Source of the DNA: Pelecanus crispus | Lineage: Eukaryota; Chordata; Aves; Pelecaniformes; Pelecanidae | Direction: 5' to 3' | NCBI RefSeq assembly: GCF_030463565.1 | Contig: NC_134662.1 | Span: forward strand, 6,673,001-6,737,000 | DNA: 64,000 bases | Translations under genes and position numbers: made by a program | The notes under the pieces: model-generated | Seen by the model: only the letters and a program-made list of their open reading frames with translations | What the model was told of the DNA's origin: nothing | Database searches by the model: none | Shown here: positions 35,561 through 47,125 of the stretch, in pieces | Layout of the letters: each line of letters starts with the position of its first letter | Numbering within the stretch: position 1 is the first letter of the stretch

Positions 35561-37705
35561 ATGGCACAGAGCGCCGAGCTCCAGCCAAGCTTTGAGGACA
35601 TTTTTAATATTCTGTCCCAGATCCCACAAGATAAGCTCCTTAGCCTCAAACATAAACTGAAGCACTTGATACCTGGGCCCAGCAGCAAACTACTGCAAGC
35701 CATGGTCCTGCTTACTCTGGGGCAAGAAGCAGATGCAAGAATTTGTTTGGATGCCTTGAGAGAGAACCAGGCAGCCCAGTACGTCCACCAGACCAAACTG
35801 GGCACCGCAAGAGTGCAGGAAGACGGGGAGGATTTGCAGCCTCCCCAGCTGGATGCAGGTGCCATGGCGCTTCTGGCACACATCTACTCAGTGTTAGCCG
35901 AGGAAAAGCTGTGCAGTCATGAAGCCATGGACAAAGCCTACCAGGCTGCCACCAAAGCCTGCAACGCCAGCAAGGAAACTCAGGGGGACACGCTCAACAG
36001 CATCCCAGCTGACGACCAGGAAAACCATGGCTCTGCTATCAGCACGAGCCCAGGTGACAAATTTCAGACACTGAGATCTGATGAGGGTGTAGGATTTCTC
36101 CAGATGGTCAGCCCAAACGACATGGTGAGAAGTTCCCCAGTGCAGATTAGAGGCAACTCGGACCTTTCAGGCCCACGGACCTTGTGCTCTTTGGGGAGTC
36201 CCTCTTTCCCCAGCCACTTTGAGATCAGTGCGTCGCCAACAGCTGCTTTTCACACCCAGCCTTCTTCCCACAAGCGTGTTCCCCAGCCCAGCCGGCTGTG
36301 CGAAGGGAGCACCGGCGGTGCTGGACAGCCTGACGTGGACAGACAGAGCCACGGCCTGCAGGAAACAAGCTGGGCCAGCAGACCCAACTCTCATCCTGGG
36401 CAGGACACGGGTGCCCAAGTCCCCCAACCGGAGAAGGTTCTGCAGGTCAGCTCACGTCGTCCAACTCTCCCTATTCCTGAAACACAGCTGCCCACGCCGG
36501 GCGCTGTGAACCAACCTGTCGAAAGTAGTGATGTTTCCAGCACAGTGGCAGCGGAACCTCGTGCACCAAAAGAAAACACAGACAAAAAGCAAGATGAAAA
36601 GCCAGTGGATACTGGTTCTGCCCACATATCCATGAGGCACTCCTATGTTCCAGCAGGCCTTCCTTCTAGCTCTGCATCTGCTTCCATTTCAACCGGTTCC
36701 CTTCCTCCTCCTACCTATTCCTCCTCCTCAGCCCTTCCCCCTCCTCTTCAGAGAGTTCCTTCCAACTTATATGCCCCTTCCCTCCACTCATCCCCCTCTC
36801 CAGTCTGGCCTCCTCCTCTCCAAACTGTAGAACCAGCGCCCACATCAGAGCCAGATAGTGGAAAGTTCTTCACTTTCGTTGTCCTGCATGCTAGTGAAGA
36901 TGAGATTGTTGCCCATCGGGTCAAGGACCTGCTGGAGAACATGGGGGTTCCCAATGGTGCCACGCTCTGTGGGGATTTCTTCATTGCCGGACGTAGCCAT
37001 CTGACTTGCTTCCAGGATGCTATGGAAAACTCTGCTTTCATCATCCTTCTGCTGACCAAGAACTTCCCATGCGACCTGTGTATGTTTCAGACAAACACTG
37101 CTCTGATGGAGTCCATCCTGAAACCAGACAAGCAAGACTCAGTCATCCCTTTTGTGCCCAAGGAGAACCCCCTGGAGCGGAGTCAGATTCCCAGCACGCT
37201 CGGTGGGCTGATGCCCTTGGATGAGAACTCTCCTGGGTTCTCCAGGACAGTGCAGAACACCTTTACTACCAGCAGGATCAACAAGAGGAAAGCCATGTGG
37301 GACCTGACGCAGAGAAAGAAACTACAGCTGTATCAGGAACGGTATCAAACACTGCAGAACTTCGCTGCTCTGAACCTCGGCTCCCTTCCCCAGGTGCCTC
37401 CATCAGCAACAGGGCCGCAGCTGCTGCAGCGATCACCCCAACAGTGGTGCCCGCCGGCTTCAACTGTCCCTCCTGCCACGTACCCGCCTCCCCCCGTGGG
37501 TCACCCCATGCCCACTCAGATGGGTCCCCCTCCTTTCCAACCATTTCAGCTCCCATCAGGCCACTACAGCATGATGCCAGGTCTAGGTGGCATCCCGCCC
37601 CTCATCATTCAACACGCACGAATGGTTCAGATTGGGAACCACAACATGATGCAGGTAGAAACTGTCACACCAGGTCCACAGGCCAGTGAGGAAGAAAGCA
37701 GGTAG
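35561..37705 (+). CDS. TICAM1: TICAM1 (TRIF), TLR3 adaptor
   Basis: One coding exon, 714 residues (human 712). The N-terminal helical domain begins MAQSAELQPSFEDIFNIL and carries LSLKHKLKHL and LLQAMVLLTLGQEADARI. It is followed by a Ser/Pro-rich middle, a TIR domain from about residue 434 (FFTFVVLHASEDE; BB loop GVPNGATLCGDF with its Pro), and a Pro-rich tail with a RHIM core VQIG at 689-692 inside PLIIQHARMVQIG. In the known family TRIF links TLR3 to TBK1/IRF3 and NF-kB, and to RIPK1/RIPK3 through the RHIM. SHFEIS (residues 218-223) lines up with the IRF3-binding pLxIS motif, with Phe for Leu. ATG 35561 (GAGATGG context) is the first ATG in this frame; the open frame extends upstream only from a GTG. 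Confidence 0.96.
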   Translation: MAQSAELQPSFEDIFNILSQIPQDKLLSLKHKLKHLIPGPSSKLLQAMVLLTLGQEADARICLDALRENQAAQYVHQTKLGTARVQEDGEDLQPPQLDAGAMALLAHIYSVLAEEKLCSHEAMDKAYQAATKACNASKETQGDTLNSIPADDQENHGSAISTSPGDKFQTLRSDEGVGFLQMVSPNDMVRSSPVQIRGNSDLSGPRTLCSLGSPSFPSHFEISASPTAAFHTQPSSHKRVPQPSRLCEGSTGGAGQPDVDRQSHGLQETSWASRPNSHPGQDTGAQVPQPEKVLQVSSRRPTLPIPETQLPTPGAVNQPVESSDVSSTVAAEPRAPKENTDKKQDEKPVDTGSAHISMRHSYVPAGLPSSSASASISTGSLPPPTYSSSSALPPPLQRVPSNLYAPSLHSSPSPVWPPPLQTVEPAPTSEPDSGKFFTFVVLHASEDEIVAHRVKDLLENMGVPNGATLCGDFFIAGRSHLTCFQDAMENSAFIILLLTKNFPCDLCMFQTNTALMESILKPDKQDSVIPFVPKENPLERSQIPSTLGGLMPLDENSPGFSRTVQNTFTTSRINKRKAMWDLTQRKKLQLYQERYQTLQNFAALNLGSLPQVPPSATGPQLLQRSPQQWCPPASTVPPATYPPPPVGHPMPTQMGPPPFQPFQLPSGHYSMMPGLGGIPPLIIQHARMVQIGNHNMMQVETVTPGPQASEEESR

Positions 37706-38010
37706 AATGCTTGATCAGAGGTGCAGCAGGTCAGCCAAGGCCAGAGACACTCACGCTTTGTTTCAAACCCTGGACTATAGTGATTCTCCTGGGACTGGGA
37801 CTATTTTTATTTCACTGTGGGTAAAAGGTGCCACTTCCTTGGAGCAGAGGAGAAAATTACCTTCTTTTTTGTTGGACAAAAGAGGTTGCAATCTCCTGAG
37901 ACTGTTTACCTTGTGCTTATTTTCAAGTAACTGAGAAAACTCTTCTCCTGATTTTCTGAGGCTACTGGAAGGTTTTATAAATAAATTTTAATTAATTTGT
38001 TTGTGTTTCT
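37706..38010 (+). other. TICAM1: TICAM1 3' UTR with poly(A) signal
   Basis: About 300 nt to AATAAA at 37980-37985, followed within 30 nt by a GT-rich stretch. This predicts cleavage near 38005. Confidence 0.7.
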
Positions 38011-41000
38011 CTGGTTCTTTCTTGCAGAATTAGCAGGCAGTCAGGGATATCAGGAAACCCGTTCTGCATGTCTGTACCTCTGGGATGGAGGGGGCTGGCA
38101 GATGGCGTACCGGGGTTCTGTTTCATAACCCGCTGCTGACCAAATCATTTGAGGGGCAAATCTTCAGGGGCTGCTTTGGGGAGCTGTGGCCCCCTGCCAG
38201 GTGCTAAGCACCATGAGGTCCCACTGTTTTCTTCCAGCAGCCCTCTTTCTTTGCTCAGGGGTCACACGGCATCCTCTTGGCCTTTCACGCCGACGCCTAC
38301 TCTGCGTGCATGGCGCGCTCCCCTCGCCGCAGCGCGCCAGCCGCGCCATTTCCCCCAAGCCTCTCGCATCAGACCCAGGAAGGCTCAGGAAACCAGCTTC
38401 ACAGCCTTCTGAGAGGCTGCAGGCCACTGAGGCATTGAGATCACTTTTCCCAGTTCCCCTCTGAAACTACAGAGAGAAGTTTTTTGTTTGTGAAAGACAA
38501 AATTCCTGCGTGCCCCCAGAGGCATAGCTTGAAAGAAAGTATTTTTGTATTTAAGAAAACTCTGTTAAAGAACTGAGATTACACACCAGATAGAGGGCTA
38601 AACAAGACTCTTTAAAGTAAAGCTGTGTTTGGGGGGAAAAAAAAAAATTACTTAATGAAGGTGGAATGAGAGGGGAAATGCAGAGAAAGTGCGAGGAGGC
38701 AGAAGCTGAGTGTTCACTCCTCCGTTCTTACTTGCCTGTAAAAGGTCAAAGGTGGGACCAGGGCCCTTTTAGACTGGCTGTTGCAGAGAGGAATGTGCCC
38801 TATGGAGATTACTCCACCTATTTATGTTATCGCCTTTGAGGAAAGAGTTTGACGCAAGAACAAAAGCATTGAGCAGAGCATTACAGAAGGGGTGGACAAA
38901 GGCCAGGAATGGGGGAGGCGTTCTGCAGGACCCGGGTGAGGGCTACACCAGGCAGATCTCTACTGAGCTTTTAACACGAGCAGGGCATCAAAAGCAAAGC
39001 CCCAGACCCCACGCTCTCCCTCGATGGCTTCTGCTGCGGCCATTTGCCTGCTCTGTCAGCAGAGGTCGGCCCGAAGCCACCAGACGACTAGAGATGGGAC
39101 TGCTCCCTCTGCGGACCAGAGCCCAGCCAGCAGCACGGAGCTGCAGACCCAACCCACCCTGCGCAGGGGCCTCTGCAAGCTGCAGGGCAGCGCTCACCCT
39201 ACTCCTCACCCCAGGAGGAGCCCGAGGGCTGCCAAGTCCTCATTAAGGTGGACCTCCAGGGCCAGTGTGATTGATACAGGGGTGGTGACCCCGTTGCGGG
39301 TAATTCTGCAGATGTGCGTGAGCTCGTGTCACTCTGAATAGTGACGTTGTCCCGCTACGTTTCAAATTGAGAGGAGCCAGCACGGTCTGGCAGCCAAAGC
39401 GCAGGACTCCTACAGGCCATTCTGGACCTGGGACTACCCAAACTAGGCACTCACAGGGCCTAATTCTTGATTATAGTCTTTGTCCAAGAACCACCCAAGC
39501 CTTACAACCAACACCTCCGTAAGATGGACATTAATAAGTCCTTGGAGAAAAGACTGTTCAGCTGACACTAATCCCCTCTCAGGGAGCACTCTGGTCACGG
39601 GGGTAAAGACCGTCCAATTCTCACGCCTCCCCTCTGGCTCAATCTACCTCAAGCTCGTTCTGCACAAAGCACGCCCTCCCAAACAAGTACCAGCCTACTA
39701 AATAAAGCTCACTGCTGAGACATGAAACCCCAGCACGGAGGAGAGAGCAGAATGGGAACCTCTCCTTAGTCCTGGCTCCTCAGAGGATAGCAGGTAACGG
39801 TATAAAGGAGGACAGCTCCCTCCACCTGCCCTGTGCTGAAAGCTGCAACTGCTGCCTTTTTGATGTTGAGCAGCTTATGCCCCTCAGGAGGGGCCAAGGA
39901 TGTCTGCAGGATGATGCTGGAGAGCCTGGGCACTGCCCGAACTTCAGTGCAAGCTCTGGAGCTCCTGGGCACCACCAGGCATAGGAGCTGAGAGCTGACG
40001 TGTCCCTACTCTTGAACTGCACCAGAGCAGTGGCCGTCAGAGTTTTGGATTTAAATCCCACAGAATTTCCTCTTAAGAAGCCACAGGTCCTTTCTCATGG
40101 ATCCATCTACAGGTGGTCTCTCTGCCTCCCTCCCCCCACCTCAAGGAGGCTTAGCTCCTCCTGGACATCTTTGGCTGAGAAGTTCTCAGCACAAGACACC
40201 AGGCTCAGACAAATCAACGCCCTCTCTGTCCTGAGCAGAACACGAACCACATAAAAGCATTGCTATTTAAAAGCTGCCATCAGTTGTTGGCTTCCAGCTT
40301 TGAAACCATTTGGCTTTTAACTTCCAAGGACCCAGTGACAATGGATTAACTCATTTGCTCTTTATAGAGCCTGCTGGAATCCTCCAAGTGCTTGGATTCC
40401 TTCTATTTCCCTATTTTGTCTCCTCTACGTCACCTTTGTTCGAATAGGTGTTGTGTTACTGCAATTCTGTCACACTGCAGTTGTTGCTGTGCAGCCACCA
40501 GGACAGCCCCTCCCCTTGGGAGAAAACATATACATCACTCCTTCCCCAGCTCTCCTGCTTTCTATAAATAAACGTCATGCAAAACTAGTCAACTGGACGC
40601 TGCTCTAGCTTGTAAACAACCTTAACACAGTCACATCAAGTTTGCTTGGACCAGAGAAAGGGAGAGGGAAAGACATGGCAGCAGGCTGGAAAACATCGCA
40701 GGGTTGGGCTTTTTTTGAACTTCCAGCATGTGGAGGGCCAAGAGGCTCAAAGGTTACTGGGAGCAACTTCCACTTCAGAGCCACAGCCCTGCTTTAACCG
40801 CAGCAGCGGGTTCACTCTTCCCACATTTTCAGGGCCCTCTTTGCCGTTGCTCACCCTGGAAAGGGAGCTTTGCCACCAGGGTCTTGTTTTCACCAGGAGA
40901 ATGCACGTGTGCTTGTGACCCCCTTGTTCTTCCCTGTCTCTTCGAGCCTGGGAAATGCTGACACAGTATCCCTGTCTTTATGCTCTAGGCCACTTTCTTT

Positions 41001-43960
41001 GTAAGCACTGATCTTGGGGCATTAGGAGGCTCCAAAGACCTCCACGGAAGGGGACCAGCATCTGGCTCCAGGGAAACCCCAGTGAATTTCTCACTACTTT
41101 TGCATTTCTAAAGAAACCTGTATGGGAGACTTTATTGCCAAGAGGACCAATTACCAGTATTAGAGAGAGAGAAAAGCACATCTTGGGTTTTAAGAAAGGA
41201 ATAAAAGGCAGACATTTTGTTCATGGCAGTGTACGGAAGGGCTCCTGGAGAGCAGCATGCTGCAGGAGGGTCTGTAAGCCACCCCAGGAAAAAAAAACAA
41301 CTCCACGCTCTGTCCGAGATAATTACTCAGATAACAAAATCATCACTGAAATGTTTCACTGCTCCCGACAGCTCCTTGTTTTGCCCCACATACTGGAGCT
41401 GGCCCAGAACACACCTACAATAAATAAGGACCGTTCATTGTAATTACCCCTAAATTCACGCAGTGATTTCTCCCACCCAGTAATTACTATCAACATTTAA
41501 TTGCTAGGTCCTTACTATGTAATTACAGATTATTGCTGTCTTAAAAAAGAAAAAAAATTAAAGCCCTTTTCTGTCACACAAAGTATTCTCCTCCTTGAGG
41601 CTTTTGTACATGACTGGATCCCCCAGCTACCTGATCACAAGACCACGGCTCCAGGGTCACTTCCCCGCGCCAGCTGTGGGAGAACTCCCCCCTCCTCTCC
41701 CTCCTCCCAGCAGCTCTGCGCAGGGGATGGGACTGCAGAGAGCACCACAGTCAGGAACTTTCAGCCTCAGCCCTGTGGCTATCCGGCTCCTTGTACCTGC
41801 GGTGGCAGCTGCTCACCTACGTACCTGAAGATCACCTACAGCACAGCAGCAGTATTTTGACGGGAGAAGCATGTCGCACAGAACCGCAGACACTGCTTAA
41901 ATGTCGTGTCTAGCATTTTCAAAGGAAACAGAAGGCAGCAACATTGCTCAAACCATCAAGAATCATTTCTGAGGATGGAGCAATCAATGAAGGGACAAAC
42001 ATTCAACTATTTTATCCATCTGCTCCCATCCTCCCTGGGGAAGGCCGAGCATTTTTGGAAATCCAAATTCTTGTGTGGAACTAACTCCAGTATCTTTAAT
42101 TCCTCTGCCTGCTTCTGACTTCCCAGCTCTGGGGTTGAAAAACATAAACTGATGATAAGCACACTGCATCCCTCTTTCTGCTTGCTGTGCCCACAGTCCC
42201 AACTGTATATAAGGCAGGTAATATCGGAGCCAACAGAGTAGCATCCCTTCACACTGTTCATTTATATCAAAAGATAAGGCAAAGTATATAGAGAGAGGTG
42301 TCACTTCAGTGTCAGTGTCATCCTTTTTCAGGGCAAGTGTTTGCAAGTGCAATACATATTATCTTCTCCCAGGAGTAAATTCAGATGAAATGAAACAATC
42401 GCATCTGTTGATTGCAAACACCCAGTATTTCCGTACCCACACATGTATCATCCCTAGGAAACAAGCTGAAAATACAGGCTTACCAACAAGAAGTCCAAGG
42501 CACTTGCATTCTAGCAGCCATTTTTTGGTTTATTATTTAAAGTTAAGAGCGCTCATCAGCTCACAAATTAACAAATTCCATTCCTGCAGTTTAGTTCAGG
42601 TTTCAGCCAAAAGGAAGAAAAAAAATAGAACGTAGCTAAACTAACTCTGCACTTTACATCTCAATAAAAGTTAAACCTCCTTGCTTTATAAATAAATGTT
42701 ATAGTTAACACTGCAAAAATGTAATGGCAGATCTACAATATCTTTTAAGGGGCAGAGAGCATTGGATTATTGAGGCATATAGATATGCTGGCTTATAAAT
42801 ACAAGTAGAGAAGCTTCAGTAGCATATAGTGCATGGTTGTTTATCAGGGTTCTGCTCTCCCAGTCCTGACCTTTCCCAAATCTCCGAGGCAGCTGCTTCA
42901 CCCCCAACTGTGCTCTCCACTCTGCCCGGGGCCAAGAAATGAGCCACAGGCTGCCAAAGCCCAGTCACTCCCCCTGCAAGAAGATAAACTGCTGGAACAG
43001 CATCGCATTTACCAACACTGCCTGTTTACCACCAAGGAGGGTTCTGCTGATGGAGGCAAATGCCTACCCTGAGACTACGGACTTAAAGAGAAAAATAAGT
43101 TGCATGCAGATCCTAATCAAAGAAAGGAGCTTGCCCAAATAGTAGCCAAATGAGATTTCAAATTCAATCTTTGAAGCAGCACCATCCTCAGTAAAGTTGC
43201 AAAAAGAATCAAAAGCCAAAACCAGATGCTAACAACCCACTCCATGGAGGTTTTCAAAATGGGATAATTAACAGAGCCCAATCAGTTGATACTAATAAAC
43301 CTCGGAACAAGAAGGCACCCTTCATTTCTTTCTTGCTTCTTCCTTCGCGCCACCCTCACGCAAACATGCCACCAACACTCACTTGCTTTAATAACCCCCC
43401 AAGCACCACCCACACTACAAGTACCTCCCATCTTAGAGGCCTGCAAGAGCACATCCTCAAAGATGGTTCAAAGTGCACTGGTTTGGCTCTGACACCCGGC
43501 CATGTCCACCCTGTACAGCTCAATCCCTGCTGACCTCTGGAGCTAAAGGACCTCTGTGCGGGAAAAGGAGTGAACGTGTGCAGAATGGCCAAGCTAAGGG
43601 CCTGAACGCCACATCAGTATTTTGTTTTTAAGGTAGCAGTTTTTCCTCCCCATTCATAAAAACCAACATCTATTGATGAAACTGTATAACCAGAACTGAC
43701 CTTACTATATCTTACAGGATTGAAGAAGTCTTGCAGCATAGATAGGGCCTGGCTCTAAAAGAGAAAAAATAACCCAGCTTTATGCACAATCATTGAAACC
43801 TCAGGCCTTTAACACCACTTGCTACTTGGCCAACCAAGGGAGGAAAAAAAAAACACATCCTCAACATACCCAGCCCTACTGCCATGCAAGGCAACTACCT
43901 CAGCAGAGCAAAGCCACTCGGCTGTTAGACTCGTACTGTACCAAATCTGAGAAGGGGGTG
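38010..43960. other. Spacer between convergent TICAM1 and FEM1A
   Basis: About 6 kb with no recognisable coding exon or RNA gene. Small ORFs resemble nothing known. It includes the AT-rich motif cluster at 41.3-41.5 kb. Confidence 0.6.
41318..41530. promoter_or_regulatory. Cluster of homeodomain-type sites (possible enhancer)
   Basis: Four TAATTA motifs (41320, 41441, 41481, 41520) plus TTAATTG (about 41498) in 210 nt of otherwise unique sequence. TAATTA is the core site of many homeodomain proteins. Function is inferred. Confidence 0.35.
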
Positions 43961-44447
43961 GGGAAAGAATTAGTTGGAAGATTACTTTATTCCTCACTTG
44001 CATTCCTATCTGTTCGGTATTTGGGATGGGAAGGGCTAGAGCACATGTGTGATGTGTAGCTGCTCCAAAGCTTAACGCTGAGTTAATCCAGCACTAATGG
44101 GAGAGGCAGCAGGTCCCAGGGATCTCCATTTTCCTTCCTTCTCAGGACAAGACGACTGGCATGGGAAAGGGCAGGGGCTGCGGCCTTCTCTGGATACAGT
44201 GCACTGGAGATATCTGGTACCTGAAGATGACAACAATGAGGGACAGCCATGAGTTCTCGAGCCTCCTCCTCCCCTACCCCTGCGCACGCCAGCTTGATGG
44301 TGACAGATGAGGACAAAGCTCGCAGCCCGTCTCAGTACAGCGACGGCCTTCGGCACCGAAGCAAGGACGGCCCGAGATCTCAGGCTGCACTACCTCTGCA
44401 GGGTGAAACAGGTGACGGGAAAGGCTGGGGACTTCAGCTCTCCCGCC
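43960..44447 (-). other. FEM1A: FEM1A 3' UTR
   Basis: Downstream of the FEM1A stop on the minus strand. A canonical AATAAA (plus-strand TTTATT, 43986-43991) predicts a 3' end near 43965. Confidence 0.6.
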
Positions 44448-46496
44448 CTAGTGCAGTTCAATGAAGGCTTCCAGTTCCTCAGGGATGAAACCCTTGTAGG
44501 GAATCTTGTGCTTGTCCAGGGCGCGAGCAGCAAGGCACTGGAGGGTGATGTAATTGAAGGGCTGCATCATGCTCTTGGTGAGCAGTTTCTCATCCAGCAG
44601 CTCATAAGCAGTCTGCTTGAAGGCATTGGTGGCATCCATATGGGCTCCAGCCTCCATCAGGGCACTCATGATCAGCGGGCAGTTGTTGCGGGCAGCAACA
44701 TGCAGCGGGGTGTTGTTGTCATAGTCACGGCTATCTGGGTCAGCCCCACACTCCAGAAGCAAGTTCACAACGTGGAGTGATGGGAACTTGCCCACGGGAT
44801 AACGTCCCACTGTTGTGGTATCTTTGTCTACAGCCATATGCAAAGGAGTGAAGCCGTTCTTGGCCCGGGGGCTGCACTTTAGCAGGCGGTAGATAGTCTG
44901 GCGTTTCTGGTGTTCCTGCTCCGGGGTGCACTCCACCTTCTCCAGCAAGAAGACAAGGTGGAGGATAATGGCCAGCGTCTTGGTGAACTGCGCTGAGTCA
45001 ACTACAGGGTCCTTGCCATGCACAAGCGCCCTCTCCACCTCCCGGACCCCTTTGCTCAGTACTCCCATGAGGTCAGAGAAGCCCAGGTGGGTAGCTAAAG
45101 TGCCTTTGGAGCGGTCCTGAAGCACGTAAGAGAAAAGCTCAGCAAAGGAAAGGAAACTGCTGGCAGTCATCGGGCTGAGAGGCTCCAGGTTGCCTTGCTG
45201 CATGTCCAGAGCATACTTCCACAGGTTAATGCAGCGTTCGAAGTTGCCGGAGTCAGCATAGACTGCCCCTCGGTAACGGATGTAATAGGAGGTGTCTGGG
45301 TGGGAAGGACCCAAGATGCGCTCTCTAATCAGCAGTGCCTGCATGCGCATCTCATCTGGGTCAGTAATCAAGGCTTCCAGTTCCTCCAGCGAACTCACTT
45401 CCCGGGAATAGTCGTAGGCCAACACCAGCTGCCGGGGCTCAGGTTTAGGCAAGTACTGCCCGCCCTCACACCGAAGCTCCATCGCCCTTCGCCAGTACTT
45501 GTGGGCTCCCAAAAGGTCACGTTTCTTATCCACAAACGTAGCACCCAGCAACTCCAGTGCTTCCACAGCAGCCTCTCGAGTGCAGAACACGTTAGGGACC
45601 TGCTGCTCATCCTGACTGGAAGCTGAGGCACAGCATCTCTCACAGCCCTCTTCACCGCAGCCCTGAGGAGTTTCCTTGTCAGCGCTGCAGCATCTCTGAT
45701 GGCTCCCACCTGATGCACAGGTCCCATTTTGGTTCCCTGCAACCTCCTCCTCCTCCTGCTGCAGCCCTCCTTGGATGAGGTACTCCACAATGTTGGTGTG
45801 ACCGGTGACACTGGCAGCTAGCAGAGGAGTCATGCCATAGCCATCTTTCTCCATGCGGGCTTTGGAGCGGAGCAATAGCTGCAGGATCTCCAGGCTGCCG
45901 GACTCAGCGCAGTCATGCAGGGCCGTATTCCCCTTCACGCTCCGGCGGTTGACATCAGCCCCCTTCTCTAGCAAGTAGCGTGCAATTTCCCGGTGCCCTT
46001 TGTAGCAAGAAATCATCAAACAAGTGTGTCCGTGCCGGTTGGCTACTTCCAGGTCGGCCCCGCGCTCCCCAACTAAGTAGCGCACGATCTCCAGGTGCCC
46101 GTCAAAGCAAGCAGCCCGCAGCGGCGTGGAGTTGGTCAGCGTGGTCTGGTTCACCGACGCGCCGTGATCCAGGAGGCTGCGCACCACCCCCAGGTGCCCG
46201 GCAGCCGAGGCCGCCCAGAGCGGCGGGGCCCCCTCGATGGTCTCCCCGTCGAAGCTGACCGAGCCTCCCTCCTCCACGCGGGCGCCGCAGTGATCCAGCA
46301 GGTACTCCACCACCTCCAGGTGCCCGTGCCGGGCGGCGATCAGCAACGGCGTGCTCCCCGCCCCGGGGCCGCCGCCCCCGCCGGGCCCTGCCGTCAGCGC
46401 CTCCAGCTCCTCCCGGCTCCGGCTGCCCAGCAGCTTCTGCAGCAGCTTCAGCTTCCCATCGCGGGCCGCGTTGTACACGGCCGTGCGCAGGTCCAT
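44448..46496 (-). CDS. FEM1A: FEM1A, CUL2 ubiquitin-ligase substrate receptor
   Basis: Intronless coding region of 682 residues (human 669), from MDLRTAVYNAARDGKLKLLQ to GFIPEELEAFIELH, TAG 44448-44450. The N-terminal ankyrin repeats include TPLLIAARHGHLEVVEYLL, GAPPLWAASAAGHLGVVRSL and NRHGHTCLMISCYKGHREIA. A variable Gln/Glu/Cys-rich linker (about 285-345) and a TPR-like region (PDEMRMQALLIRERILGPSH) follow, then C-terminal ankyrins (KNGFTPLHMAVDKDTT; DYDNNTPLHVAARNNCP). FEM1 proteins recruit CUL2-elongin through a VHL-type box and recognise C-terminal Arg-type degrons. FEM1A is chosen over FEM1B/C by sequence and by its neighbour TICAM1. The frame stays open for 51 codons upstream, but only from GTG; ATG 46494-46496 is the family start. 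Confidence 0.97.
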   Translation of the reverse strand: MDLRTAVYNAARDGKLKLLQKLLGSRSREELEALTAGPGGGGGPGAGSTPLLIAARHGHLEVVEYLLDHCGARVEEGGSVSFDGETIEGAPPLWAASAAGHLGVVRSLLDHGASVNQTTLTNSTPLRAACFDGHLEIVRYLVGERGADLEVANRHGHTCLMISCYKGHREIARYLLEKGADVNRRSVKGNTALHDCAESGSLEILQLLLRSKARMEKDGYGMTPLLAASVTGHTNIVEYLIQGGLQQEEEEVAGNQNGTCASGGSHQRCCSADKETPQGCGEEGCERCCASASSQDEQQVPNVFCTREAAVEALELLGATFVDKKRDLLGAHKYWRRAMELRCEGGQYLPKPEPRQLVLAYDYSREVSSLEELEALITDPDEMRMQALLIRERILGPSHPDTSYYIRYRGAVYADSGNFERCINLWKYALDMQQGNLEPLSPMTASSFLSFAELFSYVLQDRSKGTLATHLGFSDLMGVLSKGVREVERALVHGKDPVVDSAQFTKTLAIILHLVFLLEKVECTPEQEHQKRQTIYRLLKCSPRAKNGFTPLHMAVDKDTTTVGRYPVGKFPSLHVVNLLLECGADPDSRDYDNNTPLHVAARNNCPLIMSALMEAGAHMDATNAFKQTAYELLDEKLLTKSMMQPFNYITLQCLAARALDKHKIPYKGFIPEELEAFIELH

Positions 46497-46730
46497 GGCG
46501 ACGGGGGCCGCGGCGACTGCACCGGCCACCTCCTGGCCATGGGCCGGCTGCTCCTCCACGCCCCCAGCTCGGCCCGGGGCAGGGGACGGGGACGGGCGGC
46601 CCCCCGGCGGGGAGGAGCCCTGCGGGGCCGGCGGCGCCCGGCGAGACACCCCTCACCTCAGCGCGGCAACCTTCAGTCTCCCCGCCCGGCCGCCATCTTA
46701 GGCTGTAACGCGAAACAAAATGGCGCCCGC
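46497..46730 (-). promoter_or_regulatory. FEM1A: FEM1A 5' UTR and promoter with paired YY1-type sites
   Basis: The minus strand reads AAGATGGCGGC (plus-strand 46689-46699), a YY1 consensus often found at the +1 region of TATA-less genes. A second, oppositely oriented AAAATGGCGCC lies at 46717-46727 on the plus strand. Transcription of FEM1A probably starts near 46690, inferred. Confidence 0.6.
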
Positions 46731-47049
46731 ACGGCCGCAGGGGCGGGGCGGGAGGCGGGCGATGGGAAATGTAGTCCGGCGCCCGGCGCGGCCCGGCCGG
46801 CCCCGCAGGAGCGGCTCCCCGCGGGCTCGGTTTCCCGGCAGGCGGCAGGAAGGGGGCGGCCGCCGGGGCCCGCTGGCCGCGCCGCGCGGGGCGCCCCGGG
46901 AAGCGTGGCCCTGCCCCGGCCGAGGGCGGCCCCGCCCGCGGGTCCCGGCAGCTCCGGGACTGCGCTTCCCAGCGCGCCCCGCGCCGCGCAGGGGCTGCTG
47001 GGGCAGGGAGCGGGCGGGCGCCGGGCGGGCGCGGCGCAGGGGGGCCCGG

Positions 47050-47125
47050 GGCCCGGGGCTCGGGGCTCGGGGCTCGGCCGTCCCCTGCCCTGCTCGGAGC
47101 CGGAGCCGGAGCCGGAGCCGGAGCG
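47050..47125. repeat. GC-rich short tandem repeats (GGGGCTC)n and (GGAGCC)n
   Basis: About three GGGGCTC units (from 47055) and five GGAGCC units (from 47096), upstream of FEM1A in its CpG island. They are likely copy-number variable. Confidence 0.8.

Noticed and set aside
44307-46258. Plus-strand ORFs opposite FEM1A (for example 44307-44780 and 45195-45626)
   Set aside because: Antisense shadows of the FEM1A ankyrin and TPR-like coding sequence.
46497-46649. 51-residue N-terminal extension of FEM1A
   Set aside because: The open frame begins with GTG, not ATG. The family start MDLRTAV is the first ATG in frame.
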